From Hyphomicrobium album (lineage in GTDB: Bacteria; Pseudomonadota; Alphaproteobacteria; Rhizobiales; Hyphomicrobiaceae): 64,000 bases of DNA. The position numbers and the translations under genes are program-made. The stretch's first letter is position 1; every line of letters starts with the position of its first letter. The notes below the pieces were generated by a model, which had not been told where the DNA came from, did no database searches, and worked only from the letters and a program-made list of their open reading frames with translations. The DNA is taken from positions 1,736,001 to 1,800,000 of the forward strand of contig NZ_WMBQ01000001.1 of assembly GCF_009708035.1 (NCBI RefSeq), given 5' to 3'. Shown in pieces: positions 1-7,533 of this stretch.

Positions 1-668
1 GGCGTGAGAAACGGCAGCCACGCGCCCAGAAGGACTGGAAGCAAGGCTGCCCGGCCGATGGTCGCGGTGAAGTCGAGCGGCCAGAAGAATGCCCAGAAGA
101 ACATCAGCATGGCGATAAGTGCGTATGTCTTCTGAATCCAATCGGACAGCCTGCTGTCGGCAAGCAACCCCTGCGTTGGCATGCGGCCAATGCGTATGAG
201 GTGGCGCAACGCGATATAGCCGATGTATGCGAGGGCCGAACCGGCAACTGCCCAGGACAAGTGTCTCAGGCCCTCGCGTGCTTCCTTCGCCTCTTTCAGT
301 TGTCCCAGGCCGTCAAGCTCTGCACTGGCTCCTCTGAGACCGAGAGCAACGATGGCAAAAGGCAAGAGGCCAAGGAGGCGTGGCAACCAGAGATCGATCG
401 ACTGCGCCCAGCGCTGAAACTCAGCGCGGTCTTCGACAATCCCGGTTCGCATGTCGCTCACGGCATGGCGGGCCGCGAGATGGACCGGAATCGCCCAGAA
501 AGCGAGCAGGATCAGCGCATACGCAGCGGCTGCCTCTCCGGCCAATCGCTCAAGGAAAAGATCCTGAATTTGGGGGACGAGGAGAATGAGCGCTGCACCC
601 GCCAGTAGGCTCAAAAGGCTCAACCGGCAATGCCAGAGTCTGAACCGGGCGTGGTTGAGAATTAGCAT
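1..668 (-). CDS. Polytopic membrane protein, 3' end outside window
   Basis: Reading the minus strand from an ATG at 668 gives at least 222 open codons that run off the left edge, starting MLILNHARFRLW. I see about six hydrophobic segments (for example SLLSLLAGAALILLVP, AYALILLAFWAIPVHLA, LLGLLPFAIVALGL, WAVAGSALAYIGYIAL and ALIAMLMFFWAFFWPL), separated by charged loops, one of them acidic and coiled-coil-like (LKEAKEAREGLRHL). It is an inner-membrane protein that I do not recognise. The nearest upstream in-frame stop lies about 50 bases before the ATG, and no strong ribosome binding site precedes it, so the start is tentative. It lies downstream of the recombinase gene on the same strand. Confidence 0.6.
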   Translation of the reverse strand, partial: MLILNHARFRLWHCRLSLLSLLAGAALILLVPQIQDLFLERLAGEAAAAYALILLAFWAIPVHLAARHAVSDMRTGIVEDRAEFQRWAQSIDLWLPRLLGLLPFAIVALGLRGASAELDGLGQLKEAKEAREGLRHLSWAVAGSALAYIGYIALRHLIRIGRMPTQGLLADSRLSDWIQKTYALIAMLMFFWAFFWPLDFTATIGRAALLPVLLGAWLPFLT

Positions 669-773
669 TGACTGTGCCAACCGGCGGAATGAGCAAAATG
701 CGATGGTGATCTGAAACGACTACAGTTTACCCCCTTCGTGTGAAGCGCGGAATACGGATTGCGGCCGGCACGA

Positions 774-1385
774 TCAATTCAGGTAGCACAATCCCGCTCG
801 CCTGAACCCGCGCGTCAGCGTGGCATGTGAGACTTCCAGCCGTTCGGCGACTAAGCCGATGGGGATGCCGCACTGCGTGACGTGGCGGTGGCCTTCCAGA
901 ATCTCATCAATGGCCAGAGCCCTCGGCCTTCCGACACGCGCGCCGCGCTGCTTTGCGGCTGCCAGTCCTAGCACGGTGTTCTCGCGGATCATGTCGCGGT
1001 TGAATTCCGCGAAGGCGGCGAAGAGGTGATAGACCAGCTTGCCGCCCGGCGTTGTCGTGTTGATGCCTTCGGCCAGCGAGCAGAAATGGATGCCTTCATT
1101 CCCGAGCCGCACCAGCAGATCAGACAGGTGCTGCACCGAGCGGCCCAGCCGGTCGAGCTTGAGAACGACCAGCGCATCGCCGCGCTTCAATGTCTTGAGG
1201 GCTTCGTCCAGACCGGGGCGGTTGGCCTTGCCGCCTGAGATTCCGTGGTCCTTGAAAACCCGATCACAGCGCGCGGCTTTGAGCGCGTCCAGCTGCATCC
1301 TGAGCTTTTGATCGGCGGTGGAAACCCGCGCATAGCCTATGCGCCGCCCGGTGACTTCGATGCTGGGGAGAAAGAGCTTCGTCAT
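774..1385 (-). CDS. Pin/Tn3-type serine recombinase (resolvase/invertase)
   Basis: A 203-residue small serine recombinase. The N-terminal catalytic domain has the motif GYARVSTADQ with nucleophile Ser22, then the arginine-containing LKLDRLGRSVQHL region and the EFNRDMIRENT helix, which leads into the DNA-binding part. The C-terminus has GRPRAL and a helix-turn-helix (LVAERLEVSHATLTRGFRRAG). Such enzymes resolve cointegrates or invert segments through a 5'-phosphoserine intermediate. The length is normal and no catalytic residue appears lost. An inverted-repeat cluster directly upstream (1431-1458) may be its binding site. No transposase gene lies beside it, so it more likely serves this mobile element than a Tn3 transposon. 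Confidence 0.93.
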   Translation of the reverse strand: MTKLFLPSIEVTGRRIGYARVSTADQKLRMQLDALKAARCDRVFKDHGISGGKANRPGLDEALKTLKRGDALVVLKLDRLGRSVQHLSDLLVRLGNEGIHFCSLAEGINTTTPGGKLVYHLFAAFAEFNRDMIRENTVLGLAAAKQRGARVGRPRALAIDEILEGHRHVTQCGIPIGLVAERLEVSHATLTRGFRRAGLCYLN

Positions 1386-1430
1386 GACGTCACCTCGCCA
1401 AAATCGATCCTTTTTGCCGAGGTGCTAAGA

Positions 1431-1458
1431 GCGCTAGTGCTAGCGCGCCAGTTTGGCG
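1431..1458. promoter_or_regulatory. Two adjacent inverted repeats between recombinase and next gene
   Basis: The palindrome GCGCTAGTGCTAGCGC (1431-1446) is followed directly by CGCCA-GTT-TGGCG (1446-1458). They sit in the 147-bp gap between the divergently oriented recombinase and the secreted-protein gene. This is the normal place for a resolvase binding site or operator. The function is inferred from position and symmetry only. Confidence 0.4.
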
Positions 1459-1532
1459 GAGTTCCGCCGCTTGCCAAGTGTCGTCCTGTCATTCTCGTGC
1501 TAGTTTTTCCTCCTCTACAATAACGATCGTTT

Positions 1533-1889
1533 ATGTTGAGCAGGAAAGCACTAGCAATAGCAAGCCTGTGTACCATCGTATGCACGCAGGCGGGCATCGC
1601 CGAAGAGGGCTTCAAGAGTTCTGAATTCTTGGGGCTGTCTGTGGAAAAGCAGCGTGGCTATATCTCTACCGCTGCTACGGCAGCGGGCGTGATCGCGAAC
1701 CTGAACCGGGCGGGCCAAGCAAAGTGCATTGATGATTGGGTTGGCCAGTACAGTGCCAGTGGCTATCAGCCCGTTATCGCAGCGATGAAGAAGCTCCCGG
1801 ACTATCACCCCATGGCTGTTACGCTGACTGTTATAGAGAAGGCATGCGGAGAGTTCCGGTACGCTAAGGCAACTGCGGCATCGCCATAG
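1533..1889 (+). CDS. Small exported protein, unknown function
   Basis: 118 residues beginning MLSRKALAIASLCTIVCTQ and ending in a likely signal-peptidase site near AGIAEE, so the mature product is about 95 residues in the periplasm. Two cysteines in the mature part (in QAKCIDDW and EKACGEF) could form one disulfide. The middle is helical (AATAAGVIANLNRAG; YQPVIAAMKKL). I do not recognise the family. Its last 26 bases overlap the 3' end of the convergent gene at 1864-2694. It is transcribed away from the serine recombinase and shares the palindrome-containing spacer with it. Confidence 0.7.
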   Translation: MLSRKALAIASLCTIVCTQAGIAEEGFKSSEFLGLSVEKQRGYISTAATAAGVIANLNRAGQAKCIDDWVGQYSASGYQPVIAAMKKLPDYHPMAVTLTVIEKACGEFRYAKATAASP

Positions 1890-2694
1890 TGACCGTCGAT
1901 TCTTTGCGCTCGACGAGATCAAGACTGCGATTTGTATCGGTGTTCGGTGCGGACGCTTCGAACCCGCGCTGCTTTTCTGCGGCCCGTTCGGCCAGATCGT
2001 CGGCGCGTTCCGTCATGTCATCCAGTCTCTCGCGGCTGGCGGGTCTTCTGTCGTCGGTCGCTTCGTTTCTCATGCCGCCGACTTCTACATCCCAGCCGCG
2101 TAACTCGGCCAGATCACGGTCGATATCGTCCTTGCGCTCCCGCATGTCATCATACGGCATGAAGGCCCGCTTCGGCTGGCCTTCAACCTCGGCAGCATCC
2201 TCTGCGCTGATCGGCGTGCCGTTCTGATCGCGGCAGGTTCCGTCCGCGTCGGTCATGACATAGCGGCCATCCTTGAGGCGCGCGGTTGAGTGCAGATAGT
2301 CATCGATCTGCTGCCTTACGTTCTCGCGCGCCTTCTCCCCGGCCTCGATGGCGCGGCCAATCGCATCGCCTGCGTTCGTGAAGGAGGCCATCGCCCGCTC
2401 GTGGGCTTCGCGGTAGGCCCGGTCATTGGCCAGCAGCCAAGTGAGCGTTCGCGTCTGATGATCCCGGTCCTTACGATCCCGCTCCGCGTGATCGCCGCGC
2501 GCAAGGCCAACCCCTCCGCGCGGGTTGATCTCCTGTTCGCGCTTTTCCTTGGCGTCTTGGGTGATCTCTTTGTGCTTGAGCTTGACCAGCGCCGGGTCCA
2601 CCGGGCCGAATAGCAGCCCCTTCACCGCCTCAAAGGCGGCTTCCAGATCCGGCAGGTTCTCGAATTCAGGTTTCACGTAACTCCACACACCCAT
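1864..2694 (-). CDS. Highly charged helical protein of a conjugative/mobilizable element
   Basis: 276 residues from ATG 2694 (MGVWSYVKPEFENLPDLEAAF). An in-frame TTG at 2733 also exists, but it lies inside a good promoter -35 box and overlaps the stop of the upstream gene, so I prefer the ATG. The protein is rich in Arg, Asp, Glu and Lys, with long predicted helices, a short predicted beta part (DGRYVMTDADGTCRDQNG) and a coiled-coil tail (RERLDDMTERADDLAERAAEK). No enzyme motif is visible and the family is unknown to me. The promoter at 2704-2733 would place the start of transcription within a few bases of the ATG. Confidence 0.75.
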   Translation of the reverse strand: MGVWSYVKPEFENLPDLEAAFEAVKGLLFGPVDPALVKLKHKEITQDAKEKREQEINPRGGVGLARGDHAERDRKDRDHQTRTLTWLLANDRAYREAHERAMASFTNAGDAIGRAIEAGEKARENVRQQIDDYLHSTARLKDGRYVMTDADGTCRDQNGTPISAEDAAEVEGQPKRAFMPYDDMRERKDDIDRDLAELRGWDVEVGGMRNEATDDRRPASRERLDDMTERADDLAERAAEKQRGFEASAPNTDTNRSLDLVERKESTVTMAMPQLP

Positions 2695-2703
2695 TTTATG
2701 ACT

Positions 2704-2733
2704 ATTGTACCGTATACGGATTGTGGAAGTCAA
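2704..2733 (-). promoter_or_regulatory. Sigma70-like promoter with palindromic operator in the spacer
   Basis: On the minus strand, TTGACT (2728-2733) and TACAAT (2704-2709) are separated by 18 bases. The spacer contains the perfect palindrome CCGTATACGG (2710-2719). The expected transcription start is about 2697, only a few bases from ATG 2694, so the mRNA would be leaderless or nearly so. A repressor bound to the palindrome would block the polymerase directly. The boxes are seen in the sequence; the function is inferred. Confidence 0.6.
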
Positions 2734-3377
2734 AATTCTGATTGATCGCTTTCCAGCAAGTGACGCGCGAGAACCTCGCGGAATGTACCGAAGGAGAGAA
2801 AGGTCTTCTGCTTGGGATCGAGCCTGCCGCCCGCGAGCCTACGGCTGTTCTGCGTTACGGCGGCAATTGTAACCATGTGGATGAGACGCGCGCGCAGCAG
2901 CGAGACCGGATCGCGGCCCTCTTCGGCGTGGATGTTGAGCGCATGATAGAAGGCGCGCAGGCTGTTGATCAGTGCGGCGGCTTCGCCGTCTGTCTCCGGG
3001 CTTGTGAACTTCCTGTGCAACGGGCAGGCGCGACAAATGGGACTTGAGCGCCGCCCGGCCCGGTAGTTGCGATAGCAGGTGTCTAGCGCGTGGCATTGCG
3101 CGAGCAGCTCGAGCATTGCGCTCTTGATCAGCGCGATCTCCTCCGCGGCGGTTACGTTGAGCAACGCCGCATTGGCCCGGTGCCACCTGGCAAAGACGGG
3201 ATCGCTGAGCCGGTCGCGGAAATCGATGTAAAGCCCACGCATGGTTTTGCGCGACGTTCCGGTCGCCTTGGCCGCGATGTTTACGCCGATGCCCTGCGCG
3301 AACAGATCGACAGCCTGGATCGTTCGGACGAGATCGAGCTTGGCGCTCCTGCGTAGCGGGTTGCGCGGGCGCTTCAT
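2730..3377 (-). CDS. Helix-turn-helix protein with a four-cysteine cluster
   Basis: 215 residues from ATG 3377 (MKRPRNPLRRSAKLDLVRTI). This start has AGTGGGA six bases upstream; an ATG two codons earlier is too close to that site. An N-terminal helix-turn-helix (GIGVNIAAKATGTSRKTMRGL) is followed by a helical part with a probable metal site, four cysteines within CHALDTCYRNYRAG and ICRACPLH. It resembles in length, fold plan and genome context the protein at 8722-9360, so the two appear to be paralogs. It is divergent from 3635-4039, as its paralog is from 9556-9990. It is probably a DNA-binding regulator of the element. The exact family is not recognised. Confidence 0.72.
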   Translation of the reverse strand: MKRPRNPLRRSAKLDLVRTIQAVDLFAQGIGVNIAAKATGTSRKTMRGLYIDFRDRLSDPVFARWHRANAALLNVTAAEEIALIKSAMLELLAQCHALDTCYRNYRAGRRSSPICRACPLHRKFTSPETDGEAAALINSLRAFYHALNIHAEEGRDPVSLLRARLIHMVTIAAVTQNSRRLAGGRLDPKQKTFLSFGTFREVLARHLLESDQSEF

Positions 3378-3634
3378 GACCATTCCCACTGCCCGCGCCC
3401 GTCGATTCCGGTGCCAGCGTTCCCTCGCAATTCCGCGGCCTACGGTTCGGAGCAAGTGCCGTTTGCTTCCCGATCTGTGTAGCCGCGCCCGCAAGCCGGT
3501 TGTCTCACGTTGACGGCCCTGCCACTCTCTTTTTCTACCTCCTTCCACAGCTCCTCCAGCGCTCGTCGACAGCGTTCTCAGGGCGGAATCGGTTCGCCCG
3601 GATCGCTGAGCCCACGAAAACGCGGAGGTGCATC

Positions 3635-4039
3635 ATGAGCAAGTTTGGCGACGGTTCTTCCCCAAAGTCTTCCCAGCCGCCAGCCACCATCGTTGTGGCG
3701 AGCGACCGTGAGCTACGCTCGATCCACCATTTCCAGAGGCTCGCTATCGCGACGAAGGCGCTTGGCCAACCCCGCCGCGGAATAACCGACTGGCTTTGCG
3801 ACACCGTCTACGGTTTCAAGGGACAGATTCTTTGGCCGAACGGCACGCCTTACCAGGTGCCTGACATTGAAGCTGTTTTCGGTGAAGACGGCAGCTACCG
3901 CTGGCTCGGCTATTTCATGGACTTCGCTGAGGAAGCGCCTCAGCAGCGCGCGCAGGAGCGCGTGCTTGAGCGGCTTCGTGTGCTCGATCTGGGCTTCAAG
4001 ATCGCCTACCCCGAACGGAGCCGGCTCATCGGCAAGTGA
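3635..4039 (+). CDS. Conserved 134-residue protein of the element (paralog of 9556-9990)
   Basis: The start ATG 3635 has GGAGG six bases upstream, which decides it over longer in-frame options. The protein (MSKFGDGSSPKSSQPP, then VVASDRELRSIHHFQRLAIAT) matches the protein at 9556-9990 along most of its length. Shared elements are VVASD.EL, HFQRLA.AT.ALG, DT.YGF.G.I.WP.G and RVL.RLR..DL.F. It has no signal peptide or membrane segment and appears to be a compact cytoplasmic domain. Its partner gene on the other strand encodes a helix-turn-helix protein. I know no function for the family. Confidence 0.78.
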   Translation: MSKFGDGSSPKSSQPPATIVVASDRELRSIHHFQRLAIATKALGQPRRGITDWLCDTVYGFKGQILWPNGTPYQVPDIEAVFGEDGSYRWLGYFMDFAEEAPQQRAQERVLERLRVLDLGFKIAYPERSRLIGK

Positions 4040-4124
4040 GGGTGGAGCTCGACTGCAGATAAATTGTCACAATCGTCGCGAATAATCGGCTCTATATTGC
4101 TAAAATAGCTGCTTTGGTGCCGAT

Positions 4125-5795
4125 GTGATTTTGCGCGCAATTTTCTGCAGTCTCACACTGCTGCTCAGCTTCCCGGCTACGGCTCAAACGTACCGGACTC
4201 TGCGTCTCGCAACGTGGAACCTCGAACATCTGGCCGATACGAATGGCGAGGGCTGCCGGGCCCGCTCCGACGCCGACTACACGCTGCTGAAGCGCTACGC
4301 CGAGCAGCTCAAGGCCGATGTCATCGCGCTCCAGGAAGTTGAAAACGAGCCGGCCGTGGGCCGGATATTCGATCCCCAGGAGTGGGAGATCGAAATCTCA
4401 TGGAGACATGACCAGAACCCGCCCGAGACATGCAAAGAGACCGGCGCACCGATGATAACGCAGCGCACGGGCTTTGCCATCCGCAGGGGAATTCCCTATA
4501 CGCGCAATCCCGATGTGACCGCGCTCGATGTCGGCGGCACGAATCGCCATCGCGACGGTGTCGACATCACGCTGGAGGCCGGCGTGCCCATTCGGATGCT
4601 CTCGGTTCACCTGAAATCGGGATGTGCCGATGCGCCACTTGACGGCGACGATGCCGATTGCCCGCCCTTGCGCGACCAGTCAAAGGTGCTCAACAGCTGG
4701 ATCGAGGCGCGGAGGAAGGACGGGCTGCCTTTCGTCCTCTTGGGCGATTTCAACCGCAGGCTCCAGAATGAGGAGGAAGTGGTGGGGCTTCTCGGGGTGC
4801 GCAGCGGTCTGACGCTCTCTGTCTCGCGGGAAGCGGTTTCGAGATGCCACGCCTGGACCGATAAATTCATCGACCACATCATCTTCGACCAGAAGAGCAA
4901 GGCTTTCGCAGAGTTCACCCACTTTGCCGAGCTCAAGTTCGCGGAGCCCGAGGCCAAGTACCCGAGCGACCATTGCCCGGTGTCTGTGGATGTCACCGTG
5001 CCGGATCTGTGCGACGCCGGCGAGCCCGCGCAGTGCGCGGACAGCTCAAGCTTCAAAGGCTACCTTTCGCGCGGCCTGCGGTGGTTCCGCCGTTCGCCCG
5101 AGTTCGTGGCGATCGTAAACTACCTCTTCGCGCAAGCATCACTGCGCGTGAAGGAGATCGCCGAGGCGGCTTCTCCATCTGAAGCGTGGGCCGTGTCCCT
5201 CGATGCGGATGAAACTATCCTCGATAACTCTCTCGGCCAATATGAGAACGAGTATCTTGGGCTAGGTTATGTGAAGGAACGCTGGGACCAGTGGGAGGCG
5301 CGCGGGGCTGCGAGGGCCATGCCGGGCGCTGTCGCCTTCATGAACGATATCCTCGGCAAACAGGGGAAGATCGTGATCATCACCAACCGTACCGCCGGGA
5401 ATGCTGAAGCGACCTATCGAAATCTCACGCGGCTCGGCATGAAGGACGACCGGTCCAAGGTGTGTATCCTGGCACGCTCGGATGACGATAAGAAAGCCGG
5501 CCACGAGAAAGAGTGGCAGCGCGAAGGCTACAAGAACGACAAGGACCGGCGGCGGAAACTCTTTGAAACGGGCAAGGCAAGTGCCTGCTGGGCCAATGAC
5601 GGAAATGGCGCACTGGAGTCCTCCTGGGCCAAGCCGCATAAGATCAAGCTTTGGGTCGGCGACAACGTGCTCGATCTACCAAAGGTCAGTGCCGATGAGG
5701 CGCGTCGGGAAGGTCTTGGCGCGCTGAAATTCGGACCGGATTATATCTTGATACCGAATCCGCTCTACGGATCGTGGGTCGTGAATCAGCCCTAG
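4125..5795 (+). CDS. Secreted EEP-family nuclease fused to e(P4)-type acid phosphatase
   Basis: 556 residues from GTG 4125; the nearby ATG is followed at once by a stop. A signal peptide (MILRAIFCSLTLLLSFPATA) precedes an endonuclease/exonuclease/phosphatase domain, about residues 25-292, with TWNLEHL, LQEVEN (Glu71), GDFN (Asp208, Asn210), DHIIF and SDHCPV (Asp282, His283). Residues about 310-556 form a HAD-superfamily class B acid phosphatase of the lipoprotein e(P4) type: SLDADETILDN (Asp360, Asp362), IITNRT and a late VGDNVLD. Both active sites look complete. The inferred role is to cut extracellular or periplasmic nucleic acid and dephosphorylate the nucleotides. I know of no standard protein with this domain order. 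It heads the first cargo block. Confidence 0.85.
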   Translation: MILRAIFCSLTLLLSFPATAQTYRTLRLATWNLEHLADTNGEGCRARSDADYTLLKRYAEQLKADVIALQEVENEPAVGRIFDPQEWEIEISWRHDQNPPETCKETGAPMITQRTGFAIRRGIPYTRNPDVTALDVGGTNRHRDGVDITLEAGVPIRMLSVHLKSGCADAPLDGDDADCPPLRDQSKVLNSWIEARRKDGLPFVLLGDFNRRLQNEEEVVGLLGVRSGLTLSVSREAVSRCHAWTDKFIDHIIFDQKSKAFAEFTHFAELKFAEPEAKYPSDHCPVSVDVTVPDLCDAGEPAQCADSSSFKGYLSRGLRWFRRSPEFVAIVNYLFAQASLRVKEIAEAASPSEAWAVSLDADETILDNSLGQYENEYLGLGYVKERWDQWEARGAARAMPGAVAFMNDILGKQGKIVIITNRTAGNAEATYRNLTRLGMKDDRSKVCILARSDDDKKAGHEKEWQREGYKNDKDRRRKLFETGKASACWANDGNGALESSWAKPHKIKLWVGDNVLDLPKVSADEARREGLGALKFGPDYILIPNPLYGSWVVNQP

Positions 5796-5851
5796 GCTGC
5801 AGTCTCTAACGAGCCCGGATGCACCGATTGTATTGTTGAGGGAAGGCGGCG

Positions 5852-6208
5852 ATGCCAGACTGGATCAGGAATTGGTTTGATCTCTACCCGCGGAAGACAG
5901 GCACGATTGCCGCTCAAGCGGGCCAACATGCATCTGTATGGCCGCAATATCTCGCCGTTGCAGCAGGTGTGGTCGTTGAGCCGTTCCTGCGCAAATATAT
6001 CGAATCAGGGGCTTGGTCTGTCGATCTTCAGAGCCTGCTGGGGCGTCTCCTGTTCGGCCTGATCGTGGCAATCATCCTACTGCCGGCAGTATACAAATCG
6101 TCCTTTGACCCGGAAAAGCCCATAGCTGTACAACTGGCTGCCCTGTTCCCCATGGGGATCGGGTGGCAGTCATTGGTCAATGCCGCAGCGAATGCGACAA
6201 TTGCCTGA
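5852..6208 (+). CDS. Small inner-membrane protein, unknown
   Basis: 118 residues from ATG 5852, with GGAAGG five bases upstream. Two or three hydrophobic segments (YLAVAAGVVVEPFL, LLFGLIVAIILLPAVY and QLAALFPMGIGWQSLV) indicate an integral membrane protein with a cytoplasmic charged N-terminus (WIRNWFDLYPRK). It follows the nuclease-phosphatase gene by 56 bp on the same strand and ends one base before the convergent 84-residue gene. No family is recognised. It could anchor or shelter the secreted products of the block, but nothing in the sequence shows this. Confidence 0.65.
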   Translation: MPDWIRNWFDLYPRKTGTIAAQAGQHASVWPQYLAVAAGVVVEPFLRKYIESGAWSVDLQSLLGRLLFGLIVAIILLPAVYKSSFDPEKPIAVQLAALFPMGIGWQSLVNAAANATIA

Positions 6209-6463
6209 CTATTCCAAGCCCGCCGGTCTCAGCTGCGCGTCGGCACGAACGCTGCCCGAAACACGGCGGACGACGACTGTCACGCCATCGTGCAAGCCGG
6301 CAATATCGTCGAACTCGTGCACGTCGGCATCTGGTTCGATGTCGACATAGACGCGGTCTCCCTTCGCAGCGTCTCTGACGACCGCAACACTTCGATAGCC
6401 CGGTCGCTCTCGCGCAAGGTCTTTGACCGAATTCTTAATTCCAATGAGTTTTTCAGTAGACAT
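6209..6463 (-). CDS. 84-residue protein downstream of trypsin-like peptidase
   Basis: Starts at ATG 6463, only five bases after the peptidase gene, so the two are probably co-translated. The sequence starts MSTEKLIGIKNSVKDLAR and continues into an acidic region with alternating beta-like stretches (RVYVDIEPDADVHEF, GVTVVVRRVSG). It has no signal peptide. Size and position would fit a peptidase inhibitor, substrate or chaperone. This is inference from neighbourhood only. Confidence 0.6.
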   Translation of the reverse strand: MSTEKLIGIKNSVKDLARERPGYRSVAVVRDAAKGDRVYVDIEPDADVHEFDDIAGLHDGVTVVVRRVSGSVRADAQLRPAGLE

Positions 6464-6468
6464 GCCAA

Positions 6469-7524
6469 CTACTTAACCAGAGTGCACTCAAGACTGTCAA
6501 GTACCTGCCTTATGTCGCAAGCGTAACTTACTCCAACCTCCTTGTTATCTCGAAGTAATACACCGCCTGCGAAATGCAACCCTACTGCCTTCATCGTTCC
6601 CGGATCGAAGACTAGAGCCCCCGAATCGCCAGGCTCGGAGAACGGCTTTTTGAGAGATGGCCAGGTGACCTCGAGCACATTGTCAAAGCGGAGGTTTCCG
6701 ACACCATGGTAGAGAATGGTTACGTCATCGACGCTCTGCGCTGTCAAAGCGCCTTCGGTATAGCCCGTCGTGCGACCAAGCTTGGCGAGCTTGGTACCTT
6801 CCATCAGGGAAAGGGCAGAGACGACCCCACGGATGGGTTTGCCGGCACAATCGCATGAAAGATATGGAGGGACCACATTGCGTGTGTGTTCTATTCCCTC
6901 GTCGATGAGCGCCACCGCGGCATCCACCGAATTGGCGCCGGTCTTACTGAGTGCGGTGAAGTCGAGCAATGCCCCCACACGAGTACGTAAGGCCAACGGC
7001 CTGCCTTCACGCCCTGGCTGATATATGGGGTCTTTGCTCTTCGCCTCACTGCTAGGCGCGAAGACGTGGGCATTTGAAAGAATAGCATCGCCCTTTCCCT
7101 TCACCTCAACGATCGCTCCAAGCGTGCCCGGTCCTCCGTCGGGATGACCGATGGATAAGCCTAGCTCGATCGGCCGGATTCCACTCGCTGCCCTTGGGGG
7201 TCTACCCTGCCGTTGACCCAAAAGGCGTCGGATTGCGTTGATCGGCGCAATCTCCAAACGCTGGATCACGGCCACGTTGATCGCGCTTCCATGCTTGGCC
7301 TTGAGGGCCTTTGTCAGAGATTCCGCCGCGCCACCTTCGCGATGAATTCTGATCTCTACTCGATAGCCGCCTTTGATACGGGAAAGCCCGACCGCGATCC
7401 GACGCTCGGGACGCTCGATCGGCAGTGCAGATTGTGTCCTAACACCGCTGTCCGTCCCGATTACCTTCGAATAGTAGCCGTCGAGTATGGACTCTTTAAG
7501 CGATTGGGCCTCAGCCAACTTCAT
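6469..7524 (-). CDS. Trypsin-like (S1-fold) serine peptidase
   Basis: 351 residues from ATG 7524. The C-terminal two thirds carry a chymotrypsin-fold catalytic triad: His153 in LSNAHVFAP, Asp201 in NSVDAAVALID and Ser301 in EPGDSGALVF. The N-terminal 115 residues are a separate domain with an alpha/beta look (RRIAVGLSRIKGGYRVEIRI). There is no signal peptide, so it should act in the cytoplasm unless exported otherwise. Signal-less trypsin-like peptidases of this kind occur in bacterial conflict and proteolytic-activation systems; that link is only analogy here. It lies between the DUF3616-like gene (nine bases upstream) and the 84-residue gene. Confidence 0.85.
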   Translation of the reverse strand: MKLAEAQSLKESILDGYYSKVIGTDSGVRTQSALPIERPERRIAVGLSRIKGGYRVEIRIHREGGAAESLTKALKAKHGSAINVAVIQRLEIAPINAIRRLLGQRQGRPPRAASGIRPIELGLSIGHPDGGPGTLGAIVEVKGKGDAILSNAHVFAPSSEAKSKDPIYQPGREGRPLALRTRVGALLDFTALSKTGANSVDAAVALIDEGIEHTRNVVPPYLSCDCAGKPIRGVVSALSLMEGTKLAKLGRTTGYTEGALTAQSVDDVTILYHGVGNLRFDNVLEVTWPSLKKPFSEPGDSGALVFDPGTMKAVGLHFAGGVLLRDNKEVGVSYACDIRQVLDSLECTLVK

Positions 7525-7533
7525 GATCTGCTC

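Noticed and set aside
201-608. Plus-strand frame at the left edge
   Set aside because: The minus strand encodes a convincing multi-span membrane protein over the same bases. The plus-strand product is charged and featureless.
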